From assembly GCA_019456165.1 (NCBI GenBank), contig VRUJ01000001.1, positions 1 to 64,000 on the forward strand: DNA of 64,000 bases, read 5' to 3'. Position 1 is the stretch's first letter, and the number at the start of each line of letters is the position of its first letter. The DNA is from Chloroflexota bacterium. GTDB taxonomy: Bacteria > Chloroflexota > Anaerolineae > Anaerolineales > UBA11579. The position numbers and the translations under genes are program-made. Of this stretch, positions 10,358-21,105 are shown one piece after another. Below the pieces are notes generated by a model. That model was not told the DNA's origin. It searched no databases and saw only the letters and a list, made by a program, of their open reading frames with translations.

Positions 10358-11194
10358 ATGATGTCCACAAACCACATAATCGACGTTTCTGAAGCCACCT
10401 TCCAGCATGAGGTAATCGCCTATTCCTCCCAGGTGCCTGTAGTTGTAGACTTTTGGGCTGAATGGTGCATCCCTTGCCGTACTTTAGGTCCAATCTTAGA
10501 AAATTTAGCAACGGAGGCACAGGGCGCTTTTCGTTTAGCGAAAGTAAACGTGGACGAAAACCCCAAGCTGGCGATGCACTACCAGGTCAACAGTATCCCA
10601 TCCGTAAAGACTTTCCAGGCTGGGGAAGTGGTTGGTGAATTTCTAGGCCTTAAACCAGAACCAGAAGTACGCCAATTCCTGCACAGGCTTGCACCCAGCG
10701 CAAGCGATCTAGCATTGGAAAAAGGCCAAAGTCTGTACCTTGATGGGCATTGGGAAGCCGCATCTACTGCGTTTCGCGAGGTGCTCAAAGGCAGCCCGGA
10801 TGACAGCCAAGCACTGTTAGGTCTGGCGAAAAGCTTACTTGCACTGGGTAAAAGTTCAGATGCTCTGGTGATCTTGCGAGAATTCCCCGCCAGCCAGGAA
10901 TATTCCACAGCCGAGAGGCTGTTACCTTTGGCAGAAGCGACGGCGAATCTGGCTCTAAACGAATTAGGGTTAGATGAAAGCCTACACTCTGCGGCTTTTG
11001 CGAATACTCTTAAGGTAGCAAGCAAAGGGAATTTTCTGGCTGCTATTGATGGGCTTCTGGATATTATCCGAGAGGATAAGAACCATCGCGCAGGCGAAAC
11101 CCGCCGGGTTATCATAAGCCTGTTTGAGATGCTCGACCCAGGTGATCCTGAACTAAGAAAATATCGCGCTGAACTAGCTTCACTTCTTTTCTAG
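10358..11194 (+). CDS. Thioredoxin-domain + TPR protein (CnoX/YbbN-like)
   Basis: VVDFWAEWCIPCRTLGPILE thioredoxin active site followed by a TPR-like C-terminal region. Confidence 0.88.
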   Translation: MMSTNHIIDVSEATFQHEVIAYSSQVPVVVDFWAEWCIPCRTLGPILENLATEAQGAFRLAKVNVDENPKLAMHYQVNSIPSVKTFQAGEVVGEFLGLKPEPEVRQFLHRLAPSASDLALEKGQSLYLDGHWEAASTAFREVLKGSPDDSQALLGLAKSLLALGKSSDALVILREFPASQEYSTAERLLPLAEATANLALNELGLDESLHSAAFANTLKVASKGNFLAAIDGLLDIIREDKNHRAGETRRVIISLFEMLDPGDPELRKYRAELASLLF

Positions 11195-11230
11195 AATAAA
11201 TATTATTCATTATCCAACTTGAATAAACAG

Positions 11231-11259
11231 TCCGTATTCCGGGAAAAAAGGAATACGGA
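11231..11259. terminator. Perfect inverted repeat, possible terminator or regulatory hairpin
   Basis: TCCGTATTCC-gggaaaaaa-GGAATACGGA: 10-bp perfect stem, 9-nt loop; no strong T-tract. Confidence 0.5.
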
Positions 11260-11377
11260 TTGTGATTTAGAGTAAAAAACCATCATAAATGTTAATTGCT
11301 GATTTCAGAATTGGGGGGTACAATTAGTGGGTTTTTGCAATTTGCAAAAGTCCATTATTTTTTTGTAAGGGCAACTT

Positions 11378-13747
11378 ATGATCAAATCAAGAAAACAATT
11401 ATCTGTCACATTGAGCAGAGGCCTTGGCTTGTTTGATGTCACCATGATAGGCGTCGGAGCAATGATCGGAGCAGGTATATTTGGGTTAACAGGCATCGCG
11501 GCCGGGAAGGCTGGTCCGTTAGGGTTATTGTTGGCCTTCGCGCTAAATGGCATTGTCACCACTCTCACAGGGCTTTCCTACGCTGAGATGGGCGCAGCTA
11601 TCCCTGAGGCAGGCGGTGGGTATATTTTCGTGCGCAATGGAATGTCGCGCTTTTGGGGTTTCATGGCTGGTTGGTTTTCTTGGTTTGGAAATTCAGTGGC
11701 TTCCAGCTTGTACGCCATCATATTTGGCGCATTCTTCATCGAGCTGATGGGACAATTCGGACTGGGGTTTACTAACCAAGAAGTCTTTCTAAATTTGACG
11801 GGTACCCGGCTGGCAGAAACGGTTGTTACTGTTTTGATAATCGTGATTTTCATCACCATCAACGTACGAGGTGCATCTGAGGCCGGTATAGTCGGAAACA
11901 TTATCACGATCTTTAAGATTCTCGTTTTAATGACGCTAGTTGTCTTCGGTCTATTTGTAATGTTCGGTTCAGATTCGAACTGGATAGAAAACTTCCAAAA
12001 CCCAGCTCCAGGGGATGGCTCCTTCACTGGAGGTTTATTTCCAAATGGTTTTGGCGGAATTATCCTGGCAATGGGACTGACATTCGTCGCCTTTGAAGGC
12101 TACGAGATCATCGCTCAGAGCGGTGAGGAATTAATAAATCCAAAACGCAATCTGCCACGAGCCATTTTCTTTTCAATTGGGATAACCGTAGCGGTTTACT
12201 TATTGGTCGCCTTTGTGTCGATTGGAGCGTTGAGCCAAGACTCAGGTTTGCCAAATTGGATGTATCTCGGGCGAGAAGGGGAGAAAGCGATGATCCGTAC
12301 AGCAGAATCAATTATCCCGCTCGGGTTAGGAGCGATTATCTTAATTATAGGTGGTCTGGCTTCAACCACCTCGGCGATAAATGCCACTCTTTATTCTAGT
12401 TCACGTGTGTCGTTTGCTATGGGGCGTGGTGGAGACTTGCCTAATATTTTCTCGCGCATCCACCGCCGCAACCACACCCCTCACATCGCTATTTACTCCA
12501 GCGGGGCACTGATCATCCTGGCTGCCTTATTTCTACCCATCGCAGATGTAGCCAGCGGCGCCTCACTCACTTTCTTGTTATTGTTCATTCTAGCTAACAT
12601 TTCGCTGCTGCAGCTCCGCAAGAAACGGCCAGATTTACCCCGTTCTTTCCGTGTGCCTCTTGTCCCGTTTCTTCCCATCTTAGCAATTTTGGGCCAAAGT
12701 GTTTTAGTCATTGCATTATTAAATATGAGCCGGGTTGCTTCTTTAGCGGCTGTTACTTGGGCTGTAATTGGTATATGGTTGTTCCTCCGCCTGGGTGCAC
12801 GCGATGAAGCTGCTCAAGAAGCCGACACGATACTTATGGAAGAAACCATCGCAGAACGGGCTTTTTCACTGCTGCTTCCGGTGGAGACAGCGCCCGAAGC
12901 CCGGCAGTTAGCGCGCCTGGCAGCTACCTTGGCGCACACTAATGATGGCGAAGTATTTGCATTGCATGTTGTTCGAGTACCACAGCAGCTGAGTCTCAGT
13001 GATGGGCGCGATTTCTTGAAACACGGGCGTCCTCTACTAGAAGAAGTTGTTACAGTTGGTCAAGAGCTGGCCGTGCCTGTGCGCACCCAGTTACGCCTAG
13101 GACGCGACATTAGTAAGTCTATTATGGCTGCCGCTCAAGAACGACACGCAGACCTGATCTTACTCGGCTGGCCTGGAACGCGCCGTATCTCTGGTTCCGC
13201 GTTCGGCAGCGTCATTGATATGATATCCGCCAACCCTCCTGCAGACCTTGCCGTCGTTCGCATGGTGCGGACTGGGATACCAAAACGCATCTTAGTGCCT
13301 ATAATCAACGGTGCAAATTCAAATCTAGCTATAGAAATAGCCTTATCCCAAGCTCAATACGCCAAAACTTATGATGCGAATGAAACCTCTATCGTGGCTC
13401 TATATCTGGTACCTTTAAACACTGATGAAAAAACAATTGAAAGGCGGCGCAGCAGGCTGATAGAGAAATTGGATTTGGATGGTTTACCAGTTGAACTACG
13501 CATCCTCCCCAGCCAGAATGAGGCTGAGGACATCCTAGCTTATGCAGAAGATTTTGATGAGATTGTTATCGGTGCATCTGAGGAAGGTTTGCTTGGGCAG
13601 CAGCTATTTGGCTCTGTGCCACAGCAGATAGCCGAGGACGCTCAGGTAAACGTGATTATGGTCAAACACCACAATCCGATAAAGCACGGCCTTTTGGGGC
13701 GCTTGTTGGGTCGAAGGCCAGCAAAACGGAACAACAACGGGAAGTAA
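11378..13747 (+). CDS. APC-superfamily amino-acid permease with C-terminal UspA-like domains
   Basis: GLGLFDVTMIGVGAMIGAGIFGLTG N-terminus, about 12 TM segments, then two Usp-like regions (LLPVETAPEARQLARLAATLA; RILVPIINGANSNLAIEIALSQA). Confidence 0.88.
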   Translation: MIKSRKQLSVTLSRGLGLFDVTMIGVGAMIGAGIFGLTGIAAGKAGPLGLLLAFALNGIVTTLTGLSYAEMGAAIPEAGGGYIFVRNGMSRFWGFMAGWFSWFGNSVASSLYAIIFGAFFIELMGQFGLGFTNQEVFLNLTGTRLAETVVTVLIIVIFITINVRGASEAGIVGNIITIFKILVLMTLVVFGLFVMFGSDSNWIENFQNPAPGDGSFTGGLFPNGFGGIILAMGLTFVAFEGYEIIAQSGEELINPKRNLPRAIFFSIGITVAVYLLVAFVSIGALSQDSGLPNWMYLGREGEKAMIRTAESIIPLGLGAIILIIGGLASTTSAINATLYSSSRVSFAMGRGGDLPNIFSRIHRRNHTPHIAIYSSGALIILAALFLPIADVASGASLTFLLLFILANISLLQLRKKRPDLPRSFRVPLVPFLPILAILGQSVLVIALLNMSRVASLAAVTWAVIGIWLFLRLGARDEAAQEADTILMEETIAERAFSLLLPVETAPEARQLARLAATLAHTNDGEVFALHVVRVPQQLSLSDGRDFLKHGRPLLEEVVTVGQELAVPVRTQLRLGRDISKSIMAAAQERHADLILLGWPGTRRISGSAFGSVIDMISANPPADLAVVRMVRTGIPKRILVPIINGANSNLAIEIALSQAQYAKTYDANETSIVALYLVPLNTDEKTIERRRSRLIEKLDLDGLPVELRILPSQNEAEDILAYAEDFDEIVIGASEEGLLGQQLFGSVPQQIAEDAQVNVIMVKHHNPIKHGLLGRLLGRRPAKRNNNGK

Positions 13748-13789
13748 TTATAAAAAATCTAACAAATTATATTACCAGAGGAGAGCAAA

Positions 13790-14109
13790 ATGGCTGATAG
13801 AAATAAAGGCAGTATTATTGGCGCAATTATTTGGATGTTCATAATTTCACTACTATTGTTTTGGTTACCCCTCCTGGGACCTTTTATTGCAGGAATAGTA
13901 GGCGGGAATAAGGCTGGAGGCGTTGTTTCGGCAATCATAGCTGTATTCTTGCCTGGTATAATTTTTGGCTGCGCGCTATTCTTTATCGCCTCCTCGTTAA
14001 GTGGTCTTCCTGTTATTGGGGCAATTGCCGGAGCGGGTGTTTAATCCTGGCTACAGCCCACATCGGCCCTCTCTTGGTTGGCGCGGTAATTGGGGGTGTG
14101 CTGGCGTAA
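13790..14109 (+). CDS. Small hydrophobic membrane protein; annotated frame stops at 14044, homologous-looking C-terminus continues in another frame to 14109
   Basis: ORF 13790-14044; one extra T in the TTT run at about 14040 gives ...GAGVLILATAHIGPLLVGAVIGGVLA*. Confidence 0.65.
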
Positions 14110-14150
14110 GGCGCTAGGCTTGGCTGGCCAAGTCATATCTGCTGCAAATC

Positions 14151-14180
14151 GGTGAAGTTATTTATAGCTTCACCCTTTAT
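14151..14180 (+). terminator. Putative rho-independent terminator
   Basis: GGTGAAG-ttatttatag-CTTCACC followed by CTTTATTTAT. Confidence 0.6.
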
Positions 14181-14422
14181 TTATAAAACACTTATTACGT
14201 CAAGATCAAATTGGGGAAAAGTGAGGGTAGCGGAAAATGAGCCCCAAAATTCAAAGGCATTGAAATACTAATTGCAATTTCATTATTCTTAATCACATGA
14301 TTCGTGAGCCAGTAAACCTGAATCGTGATTGCTAAAGGGGGGTTTTTAGTTACAATAGCAATATATCCATCTACGTTTTGGCTTTTTGTTAGCTTCGGCA
14401 GAATTGTCGAGAGGAAAAAAGA

Positions 14423-15676
14423 ATGCTCTCAAACTGGAGAAAATCACCCTTAGTTGAACGCATCCAATTGTTGAGGTATATATTGCCCTTTACGATCGCA
14501 ATAGTAGTTATCATTTATCAATTGATGATCGCAAGAACCTTGGCAGATCGGTATGGCCATTTTGTTCATTATTCTGTAGAAATCGCGTTTTACAGTTTCT
14601 TTGGCCCAGTAGTGTCCTGGATCACATTAGTTTGGATAGAAAAAAGTATCTTAGAAAAAGAAGCTCTAGAAAATCAAGTTCGTACCCAAACACAACAAAT
14701 AGCGAACCTGGCTTCAGCCTCTATGGACGCCATTATTAGTCTGGACTCTCACGGGAGGATCGTCTCATGGAACAGAGGTGCCCAGCGCATCTTTGGATAT
14801 TCAGCAATGGAAATTAATGGTCAACAAGTGGATAGATTACTTTTGGATGCTTCTCAGCTTGAGGAGCGTCTGCAACGAGTTGGATTAGTGCAAAACTTTG
14901 AGACTAAAGCTCTAGCTCATGATGGACGTTCGGTGATGGTGGCTCTAACCCTCTCTCGATTAGAGGATCCAAACAAAATTAATGTTCCGAGTACCCTATT
15001 AATTATGCGCGATATTACGGCGCGCAAAGAGCGGGAAGCAATTTTAGAAGAGGAGCGAGGGAGAATTTCTCGCGACCTGCATGACGGAATAGCCCAAACC
15101 TTATATTTCTTAGCCCTGAAAGCAGATATGGGACATGAACAGGTGATAGATGAACCTGAGAAAGCGGAGGAAGCGCTTAAGGAGATAGGGCGGGAGACGA
15201 GGCGGGTAATTCACGAGGTTCGCAGAACAATTTTCGCTTTGCAACCATTACATTGGACTGAGCATGATTTTTTACCCGCATTGAGGAAGTTTATAGAAAA
15301 ATTTGGCGCCCAACTCGATTTGCAAATTGAGCTGGATGTGAGCGAAAATATCAGTCAACTACCTGAACAATTAGAAATAACATTATTTCGAGTGGTTCAA
15401 GAATCTTTAAACAATATTGCTAAACATGCTGAAGCTAATCAAGTTAAGATTCATTTAAAACACAATAGTACTCCTCTTGAGGTTGCATTGGAAATCATTG
15501 ATAATGGCAGTGGCTTCGAGATTGAAGGAAATAATAGACAGGGTTTTGGTCTTGAACAAATGAAGCGCAGAGTAGAGGCGCAAGGCGGCATCTTCAATAT
15601 TGAACGCCAAAAGAGCGGGGGCTCAGTGGTTACTACTAGCTTACCTATCCCAGGAGAAAACCATGCAGAAAATTAG
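14423..15676 (+). CDS. Sensor histidine kinase, PAS + HisKA_3 (NarX/DesK-like)
   Basis: PAS segment (MDAIISLDSHGRIVSWNRGAQRIFGYS), ERGRISRDLHDGIAQTLYFL H-box, DNGSGFEIEGNNRQGFGLEQMKRRVEAQGG. Confidence 0.92.
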   Translation: MLSNWRKSPLVERIQLLRYILPFTIAIVVIIYQLMIARTLADRYGHFVHYSVEIAFYSFFGPVVSWITLVWIEKSILEKEALENQVRTQTQQIANLASASMDAIISLDSHGRIVSWNRGAQRIFGYSAMEINGQQVDRLLLDASQLEERLQRVGLVQNFETKALAHDGRSVMVALTLSRLEDPNKINVPSTLLIMRDITARKEREAILEEERGRISRDLHDGIAQTLYFLALKADMGHEQVIDEPEKAEEALKEIGRETRRVIHEVRRTIFALQPLHWTEHDFLPALRKFIEKFGAQLDLQIELDVSENISQLPEQLEITLFRVVQESLNNIAKHAEANQVKIHLKHNSTPLEVALEIIDNGSGFEIEGNNRQGFGLEQMKRRVEAQGGIFNIERQKSGGSVVTTSLPIPGENHAEN

Positions 15677-16337
15677 GGTTCTTTTGGCTGATGACCATAC
15701 TGTTTTACGTCAAGGAATTGCCCAGGTGTTGGAAAACCAGGAGGATATGGAAGTTGTCGCCCACGCGAACAATGGAAACGAGGCTGTAGAACTAACCCGT
15801 GTGCACGAACCAGATGTCGTGCTAATTGATATCAACATGCCCGAAATGGATGGGGTTGAAGCAACTCAAATAATAAAAGACGAATTCCCTGATATTGGGG
15901 TCTTAATATTGACAATGTACCAGAAAGATGAACACCTTGTTGATGCCATAAAAGCAGGCGCCAGCGGTTATCTGCTCAAAGAGGTAGAGATGTCTGTGCT
16001 GGTGTCGTCTATTCGGAGAGTTTCTTCCGGTGAGGCGGTGGTTGATCCAGCGATGGTGAGCAGCCTACTAGTTGAACTCAGGGGTGAGAGTGAAGTAACC
16101 AAAAGCGAATATGACGATAATCTCTCGGAGCGTGATGTGGATATCCTGCGCCTATTAGGACAGGGGATGAGCAACCAGGAAATTGCAGAAACGCTTTTCT
16201 TATCAGAAAAAACAGTTCGAAACCGGCTCTCTCTTGTTTTCAAACAACTGAACTTGAAAAATCGAACGGAAGCTGCATTATACGCTTTACGTAAAGGTTT
16301 GGTTAATGAAACAGGTGACAACGGGGAGAAAGACTAA
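15663..16337 (+). CDS. NarL/LuxR family response regulator
   Basis: MQKIRVLLADDHTVLRQGIAQ... receiver and LSERDVDILRLLGQGMSNQEIAETLFLSEKTVRNRLS HTH; start overlaps the kinase stop (ORF track start 15600 is upstream of the likely ATG at 15663). Confidence 0.92.
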   Translation: MQKIRVLLADDHTVLRQGIAQVLENQEDMEVVAHANNGNEAVELTRVHEPDVVLIDINMPEMDGVEATQIIKDEFPDIGVLILTMYQKDEHLVDAIKAGASGYLLKEVEMSVLVSSIRRVSSGEAVVDPAMVSSLLVELRGESEVTKSEYDDNLSERDVDILRLLGQGMSNQEIAETLFLSEKTVRNRLSLVFKQLNLKNRTEAALYALRKGLVNETGDNGEKD

Positions 16338-16502
16338 CTCTGAGAAATTTGTCCCACTCCTGAATTATTTTAAGAAACGATTGTCCCTGGTGTTGAGTAC
16401 TTTCTACACTTATTTCTTTATTCCGCGTTGGATTACTGTGACTGCAAACAAATTAATGTTTTCGTGATAAATAGCTAACCCGAGGTTAAAAGATAAAACA
16501 AA

Positions 16503-16546
16503 AATCAGCCCCTGGAAGATTTACTACTCCATCCAAGGGCTGATAT
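16503..16546 (-). terminator. Rho-independent terminator serving the minus-strand gene
   Basis: ATCAGCCCCTGGA ... TCCAAGGGCTGAT stem with one mismatch; on the minus strand followed by TTTTTGTTTT. Confidence 0.75.
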
Positions 16547-16586
16547 CTTTAAATTTATTGGTGCTTGATATTTTACATAGAATATT

Positions 16587-18470
16587 CTAAGGCAGAGGAT
16601 CGCCGCAATCCGTAAACCAAGCAAGCAGCCCATCTTCGAGCTGGCCGTAGTGAACGACTTGTTCGGTCGTCTGTCCCTGCACGGTGAAATTGACCAGGAC
16701 GGTGTATATATTGTCCAGGCTCGTCGATACCTCATCTAGCTCCCAATCCCACAACCCGAATCCGCTCACCCTCAAGACTTCAACCTGAATGGTGTTTTCA
16801 ATTACGCCAGGGATATAAGCTTCGCATGCATCGGCACCATATCTTTCGATCACCGCCGGATGAAGCAATTCTATCAGGGCTGCCACATCCCCCGCAGCGA
16901 ACGCCGCGTTGAACCTCTCAACAAAGTCGAGGATATCATAGCTCGCCTGGACCACCAGAGTGCTTTCCGGTCCTACTGGGATGCTCTCCCCAGCTCCAAC
17001 ATCCACTTCCAATGAGGTGGCTACGTTCATATCCGGGGCATATATTATGTGTTCACCTTCAATATTCACCACCGAGACGATATAGTTCCCGTAAACATAA
17101 ATTGTAAACCCTGCGCTGGCCGCCCCCCCAGGACCGGTGATCACAGTTTGGGTCTCAGTAGTTCCATCAGGATGCGTCATTTGAAGGGTTACGCTTGCTC
17201 CTTCAATGGGCACAGGGTCATCAGCATAAATCGCAAAATCGACAATCACCATGCTGTAGCCGCTATAATGTATGTAGCTGCCACGAAACGCACCTACGTA
17301 TGTATTCATCAATTTTGGAGGGGGTTCAAACCCAAACTCAGAAATGCTAATATCAGAATGACCAAGGTGGATGCCTCCAACCACAACAACCGCCATAGGG
17401 TCCTTTACTCTGGCGATGAGCCGCCAAGTATCCGGGGCATCACCAGGTGTGGAATTGCACGTAATTGGAACTCCAACTCCGGGGCCAATTGCCACTGGTC
17501 CTCCGGGACGCTCTCCACCTGGAGTTGTGCAAGTTGCAATAGGCACTCCAACAGTCCCGGGGCCTGTGTGTCTTAAGGTGTAAGTAAAGAAACCTGCCAC
17601 CAGCTTAGCATTGAAAACATTGCAGGTAACAATTTCCCCAGGCTTGTAAGGACCGCCACAATTCACGCTGAGGATAGGAATTCCTTCTGTTTTGCCTCCA
17701 TTTTCTTCATCGTCATCATCTCCAAATTCTGGCAGTTTGATAAAATGATCCTCGATCTCACCTGCGCTAAACTCACCGGTGCCGTCCCAGTTTGGAGGAA
17801 CCATCTCCTTGGTGAGGGCAAGGCGCATAAAAGCTCCGTCCGGAAGCAAGTTGCCATTGGAGAATGCAAATGCCGGAGGGGTAAATGGAGTTGTCACTCC
17901 AGGAGTTACCTGTACCGGTTGGTTTTGTACCACCCACTCCAACTCTCCATTTGCACCCCGCCCGCCCCATTCACCATCCATGTTCAGATCAATGATCGCA
18001 TTCAAGTAGAAAGTTCCACCAGAGCTACCTTCTGGAGCGCTTACCTCAACCGTCATCGTAGTTGGAGGTGGGATGGCTGTAAGCAAAATGAAGAAATCGA
18101 CCAGGCCATCATCGTTGTCCTCATTCGTCAGGTTTTGAACACCATCTGGATCAGCCGGATCGTCCGCGTCAAGTTCTGCGCTGGCGGTCTGGCCAAGTCT
18201 GGCTTCATCTATGTTAAGCGTACGCGCCCCGTCAGATGAGAATAATGAAGGGAAATTGCCAGTCTGCGCGAAAGGTTCAGGGTAGTTAGTTGGTCCTGAG
18301 TCTGGGGCATCCCCATAGTCCGCTGTGGGGGCTGAACCCGCCGGAGGAGCGACAGTGGGGCCTGTGGCCTCTTCAGTTTCTGGCAGGTTACCACACGCCA
18401 GCCAGGTTAATAGTACAAAGCTCGATAATAATATTCTTGGGGATAAATTTTTTTTCATGGTTCTCTCCAC
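16587..18470 (-). CDS. Secreted lipoprotein with GEVED-like domain and Ig-like/carboxypeptidase-regulatory region
   Basis: Lipobox LTWLACG, ADYGDAPDSGPTNYPEPF...EDNDDGLVDF GEVED-type motif. Confidence 0.65.
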   Translation of the reverse strand: MERTMKKNLSPRILLSSFVLLTWLACGNLPETEEATGPTVAPPAGSAPTADYGDAPDSGPTNYPEPFAQTGNFPSLFSSDGARTLNIDEARLGQTASAELDADDPADPDGVQNLTNEDNDDGLVDFFILLTAIPPPTTMTVEVSAPEGSSGGTFYLNAIIDLNMDGEWGGRGANGELEWVVQNQPVQVTPGVTTPFTPPAFAFSNGNLLPDGAFMRLALTKEMVPPNWDGTGEFSAGEIEDHFIKLPEFGDDDDEENGGKTEGIPILSVNCGGPYKPGEIVTCNVFNAKLVAGFFTYTLRHTGPGTVGVPIATCTTPGGERPGGPVAIGPGVGVPITCNSTPGDAPDTWRLIARVKDPMAVVVVGGIHLGHSDISISEFGFEPPPKLMNTYVGAFRGSYIHYSGYSMVIVDFAIYADDPVPIEGASVTLQMTHPDGTTETQTVITGPGGAASAGFTIYVYGNYIVSVVNIEGEHIIYAPDMNVATSLEVDVGAGESIPVGPESTLVVQASYDILDFVERFNAAFAAGDVAALIELLHPAVIERYGADACEAYIPGVIENTIQVEVLRVSGFGLWDWELDEVSTSLDNIYTVLVNFTVQGQTTEQVVHYGQLEDGLLAWFTDCGDPLP

Positions 18471-18908
18471 ATTCCTCGTGAGTCGAAATGGTAAAAAATG
18501 ATTCCGTGCTAATAAACTAATAACCGTGTATACATTAGGAGAAATTCCAGTACTAATTATTGTTTCAGGGATGCGCAGAGAAATTGCGGTGATTTTTGTT
18601 GTTGGCCAATATAAATTCTATGTAAAGTATAAATTTATTTATTACTAAAGTCAACAAGCTAATCAAGCTATTGAAAAAAACAATTGAGGATTAAATTCCA
18701 ACGTAAAGGATTGGTTACCATTCCTGTAGGGTATTTAACAAGAGAATTATCTTTTACAAGCCCGATCTCTATTAAGTTGTTGGGTGAATTAAGTATAGTT
18801 TCCAAGCTCGGTGCAGAGAGATAATTATATGTATAATATAAAATTAGGCATAGATGATTTGTTTTCGCACTGAGAGATAAAGTTTACACACCCAAGGAGT
18901 GTATAGTA

Positions 18909-19809
18909 ATGAGCGCTGGTATTACTAGAGATCTTGCAAAACATTGGTGGTTGGAATGTACAGCTTGCTCCGAAGCATCAATGACCACTCAGATGCGTGG
19001 GTTTGGAAAAGAGGAGCCAGTCTATGAGCAGGCTCTGCATTCATTCTCTGGGGGGTTTTTGCACCTTGGCCATGCCCTGCGGCCTACTAACTGGCGGGGC
19101 TCTTACTGCTGGTTTTATCGCGCGAGACCGTTTCGATAATGAAAAGATGAGAACCGCCGCGGCGCTTTACACAACAATCCAATTAACCAAAGCTCATCCC
19201 GAAACCACAGGCTCGGTTAATTGTATTGAGATCACTAATGTATCATTTCAAACTCTTGGAGGGCGATTACGCTATATACAAGAGGGAAAAGGCCGCATGT
19301 GCGGACGCTTGCATTTAAGATGGGCCCCAAAAGCGCATGATCTGATAGACAATGCACTTACTGAATTTAGCAAACATGAAAAGCCCAAAGGGTGTGAGAA
19401 CTGTGCAGTTCAGACCTTGAAAAAGACAGTTTCTGCTGCTGGTATGCGAGAAGAAGACACTGTTTTAGCAGCTGGGCTGGCAGGTGGAGTGGGCCTGCTT
19501 GGAAATGTGTGTGGTACTCTGGCCGCAGGTGTGTTCGCAATTTCTGTCAACCACTACCAGGGTCAGACTAATAATAAAAGGGATTCCAAAATTCGAGGTG
19601 CATTGCAGGAAATCTCTGGGCACGGACGTAAAGATTCGGGGACTCAATTGCGGCTTGCTTTTAAGGGCCAATTTGGCAGTGAATTATGCAATCAAATCAT
19701 TCAGCGTGAATTTCAGAGCATTGTCGATCACTCAGAGTTCATCGAGCAGGGCGGTTGTAAGGACGTGATTGATTTCACAGCCGAATGGGTTGAGCAATAT
19801 TTATCGTGA
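18909..19809 (+). pseudogene. C_GCAxxG_C_C-family redox-type protein, two tandem domains, interrupted by a 1-bp frameshift near 19074
   Basis: Frame from 18909: ECTACSEASMTTQMRGFGKEEPVYEQALHSFSGGF..HLGH; frame of ORF 18997-19809 resumes PCGLLTGGALTAGF; second domain ENCAVQTLKKTVSAAGM...GLAGGVGLLGNVCGTLAAGVFAI. Confidence 0.65.
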
Positions 19810-19869
19810 TATTATTAGGGATAAACTTCGAAATATGACATTACACCAATATCTTGTACCGATAATATC
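19808..19869. repeat. 62-bp hairpin repeat, copy 1
   Basis: GATATTAT ... ATAATATC stem with 46-nt interior closely matching copy 2 at 21191-21252. Confidence 0.75.
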
Positions 19870-20003
19870 CCTGTATGTAACTTTTTTCATTGTATGCCCC
19901 GAAAATGATTCGCATAGGAAGAACATAAGGGAAATATCGAATTAGAAATTTGCTTATTAAAAAGTTAAATATACAAACATTCAATATTTGAAGGGAATTA
20001 ATA

Positions 20004-20891
20004 ATGGGAGAAAACTCAATTCTACAGACAACTGGATACGAAAACGAAGAAAATGGGGGCTGTTCGTCATGGCTCATCTTCACCGCTAAAGGCTTTATAT
20101 TTCCATGTGGTAGTGCATCATTTTATAAAACAGCGTCAAAGAAATATCTGATTAGTGCAGTCGTATTCTTCTTACTATTTGCCATAGTAATTACATCTGT
20201 ATCAACACTTCAAGTATTTGTTGCTATGAGTGGAATAGGTGATGAAATTCAAGGGACGTATGACCGTGGCGAGTTTCCAACAATAGTTATTGAAGATGGA
20301 ATAGCCCAGGTTGATGGTCCGCAACCGCTTATATTCGAAGAGAATAGGAATATATTTGCTATTGATACTACGGGCGGGATGAAAGAAATAGACACTCGGT
20401 CATATAGCCAAGGCATTTTACTTACTCGTACGGAGATACATCTAGTAAACGAAGATGGCTATGAAGTGTTCCCATTAATTGATCTCAATGAAGGATTTGG
20501 TAATCCAATTGTGGTTGATAAAGCTCAAGCCCTTACCCTTTGGAAGACGATTTCACTTTGGACAACTATATTAGCCTTCCTAGCTATTTTGATATGGAAT
20601 TCGCTAATACGGTTTGTTTATATTATGCTGTTAGGTCTGGTCATTTGGGGCATTGTTTCTATAAAGCAAAAGGGGATCGCATTCAGTCCAATTTTGATTA
20701 CAGGCATTTATGCTAATGTTCCTGTAATATACCTAAGGTTTACTTTGAAGTTAGTGAATATTTCATTCTTTTGCTTGTATACAATACTTCTTGTTGCGAT
20801 ATGGGTATTAGTATTACGAGTAGTTTTAAGGAATACAGATGTAGATAAAGCTGATAACCCAGTCGCTATAAGTATAAGCCTTGAGGAATAA
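20004..20891 (+). CDS. DUF1189-like integral membrane protein
   Basis: N-terminal TM, extracytoplasmic domain with NIFAIDTTGGMKEID, then several TM helices. Confidence 0.65.
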   Translation: MGENSILQTTGYENEENGGCSSWLIFTAKGFIFPCGSASFYKTASKKYLISAVVFFLLFAIVITSVSTLQVFVAMSGIGDEIQGTYDRGEFPTIVIEDGIAQVDGPQPLIFEENRNIFAIDTTGGMKEIDTRSYSQGILLTRTEIHLVNEDGYEVFPLIDLNEGFGNPIVVDKAQALTLWKTISLWTTILAFLAILIWNSLIRFVYIMLLGLVIWGIVSIKQKGIAFSPILITGIYANVPVIYLRFTLKLVNISFFCLYTILLVAIWVLVLRVVLRNTDVDKADNPVAISISLEE

Positions 20892-21105
20892 TTGTGCGCC
20901 TAATAGGACGTGCACCCGACTGGTAGGATTCTTTCCGCTATAAGTAGTTGATTTTGCACCCAAGCATTTTTCCGAATAATGAGGTTAGCCTACGCCCGAC
21001 TACCAGCGGGTTGACACAGGTCGATTTAATGCAATTAAGAGCCAACTTAATAGTCAAACCCCAAAACAGTGGATCGTGTAATTACTTCTGATGCTGGCCT
21101 AAGGC

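Noticed and set aside
20884-21060. Possible integron attC-like sites (GCCTAAT ... GGTTAGCC; also 23800-23860)
   Set aside because: No convincing paired R/L core boxes, no cassette array and no integrase.
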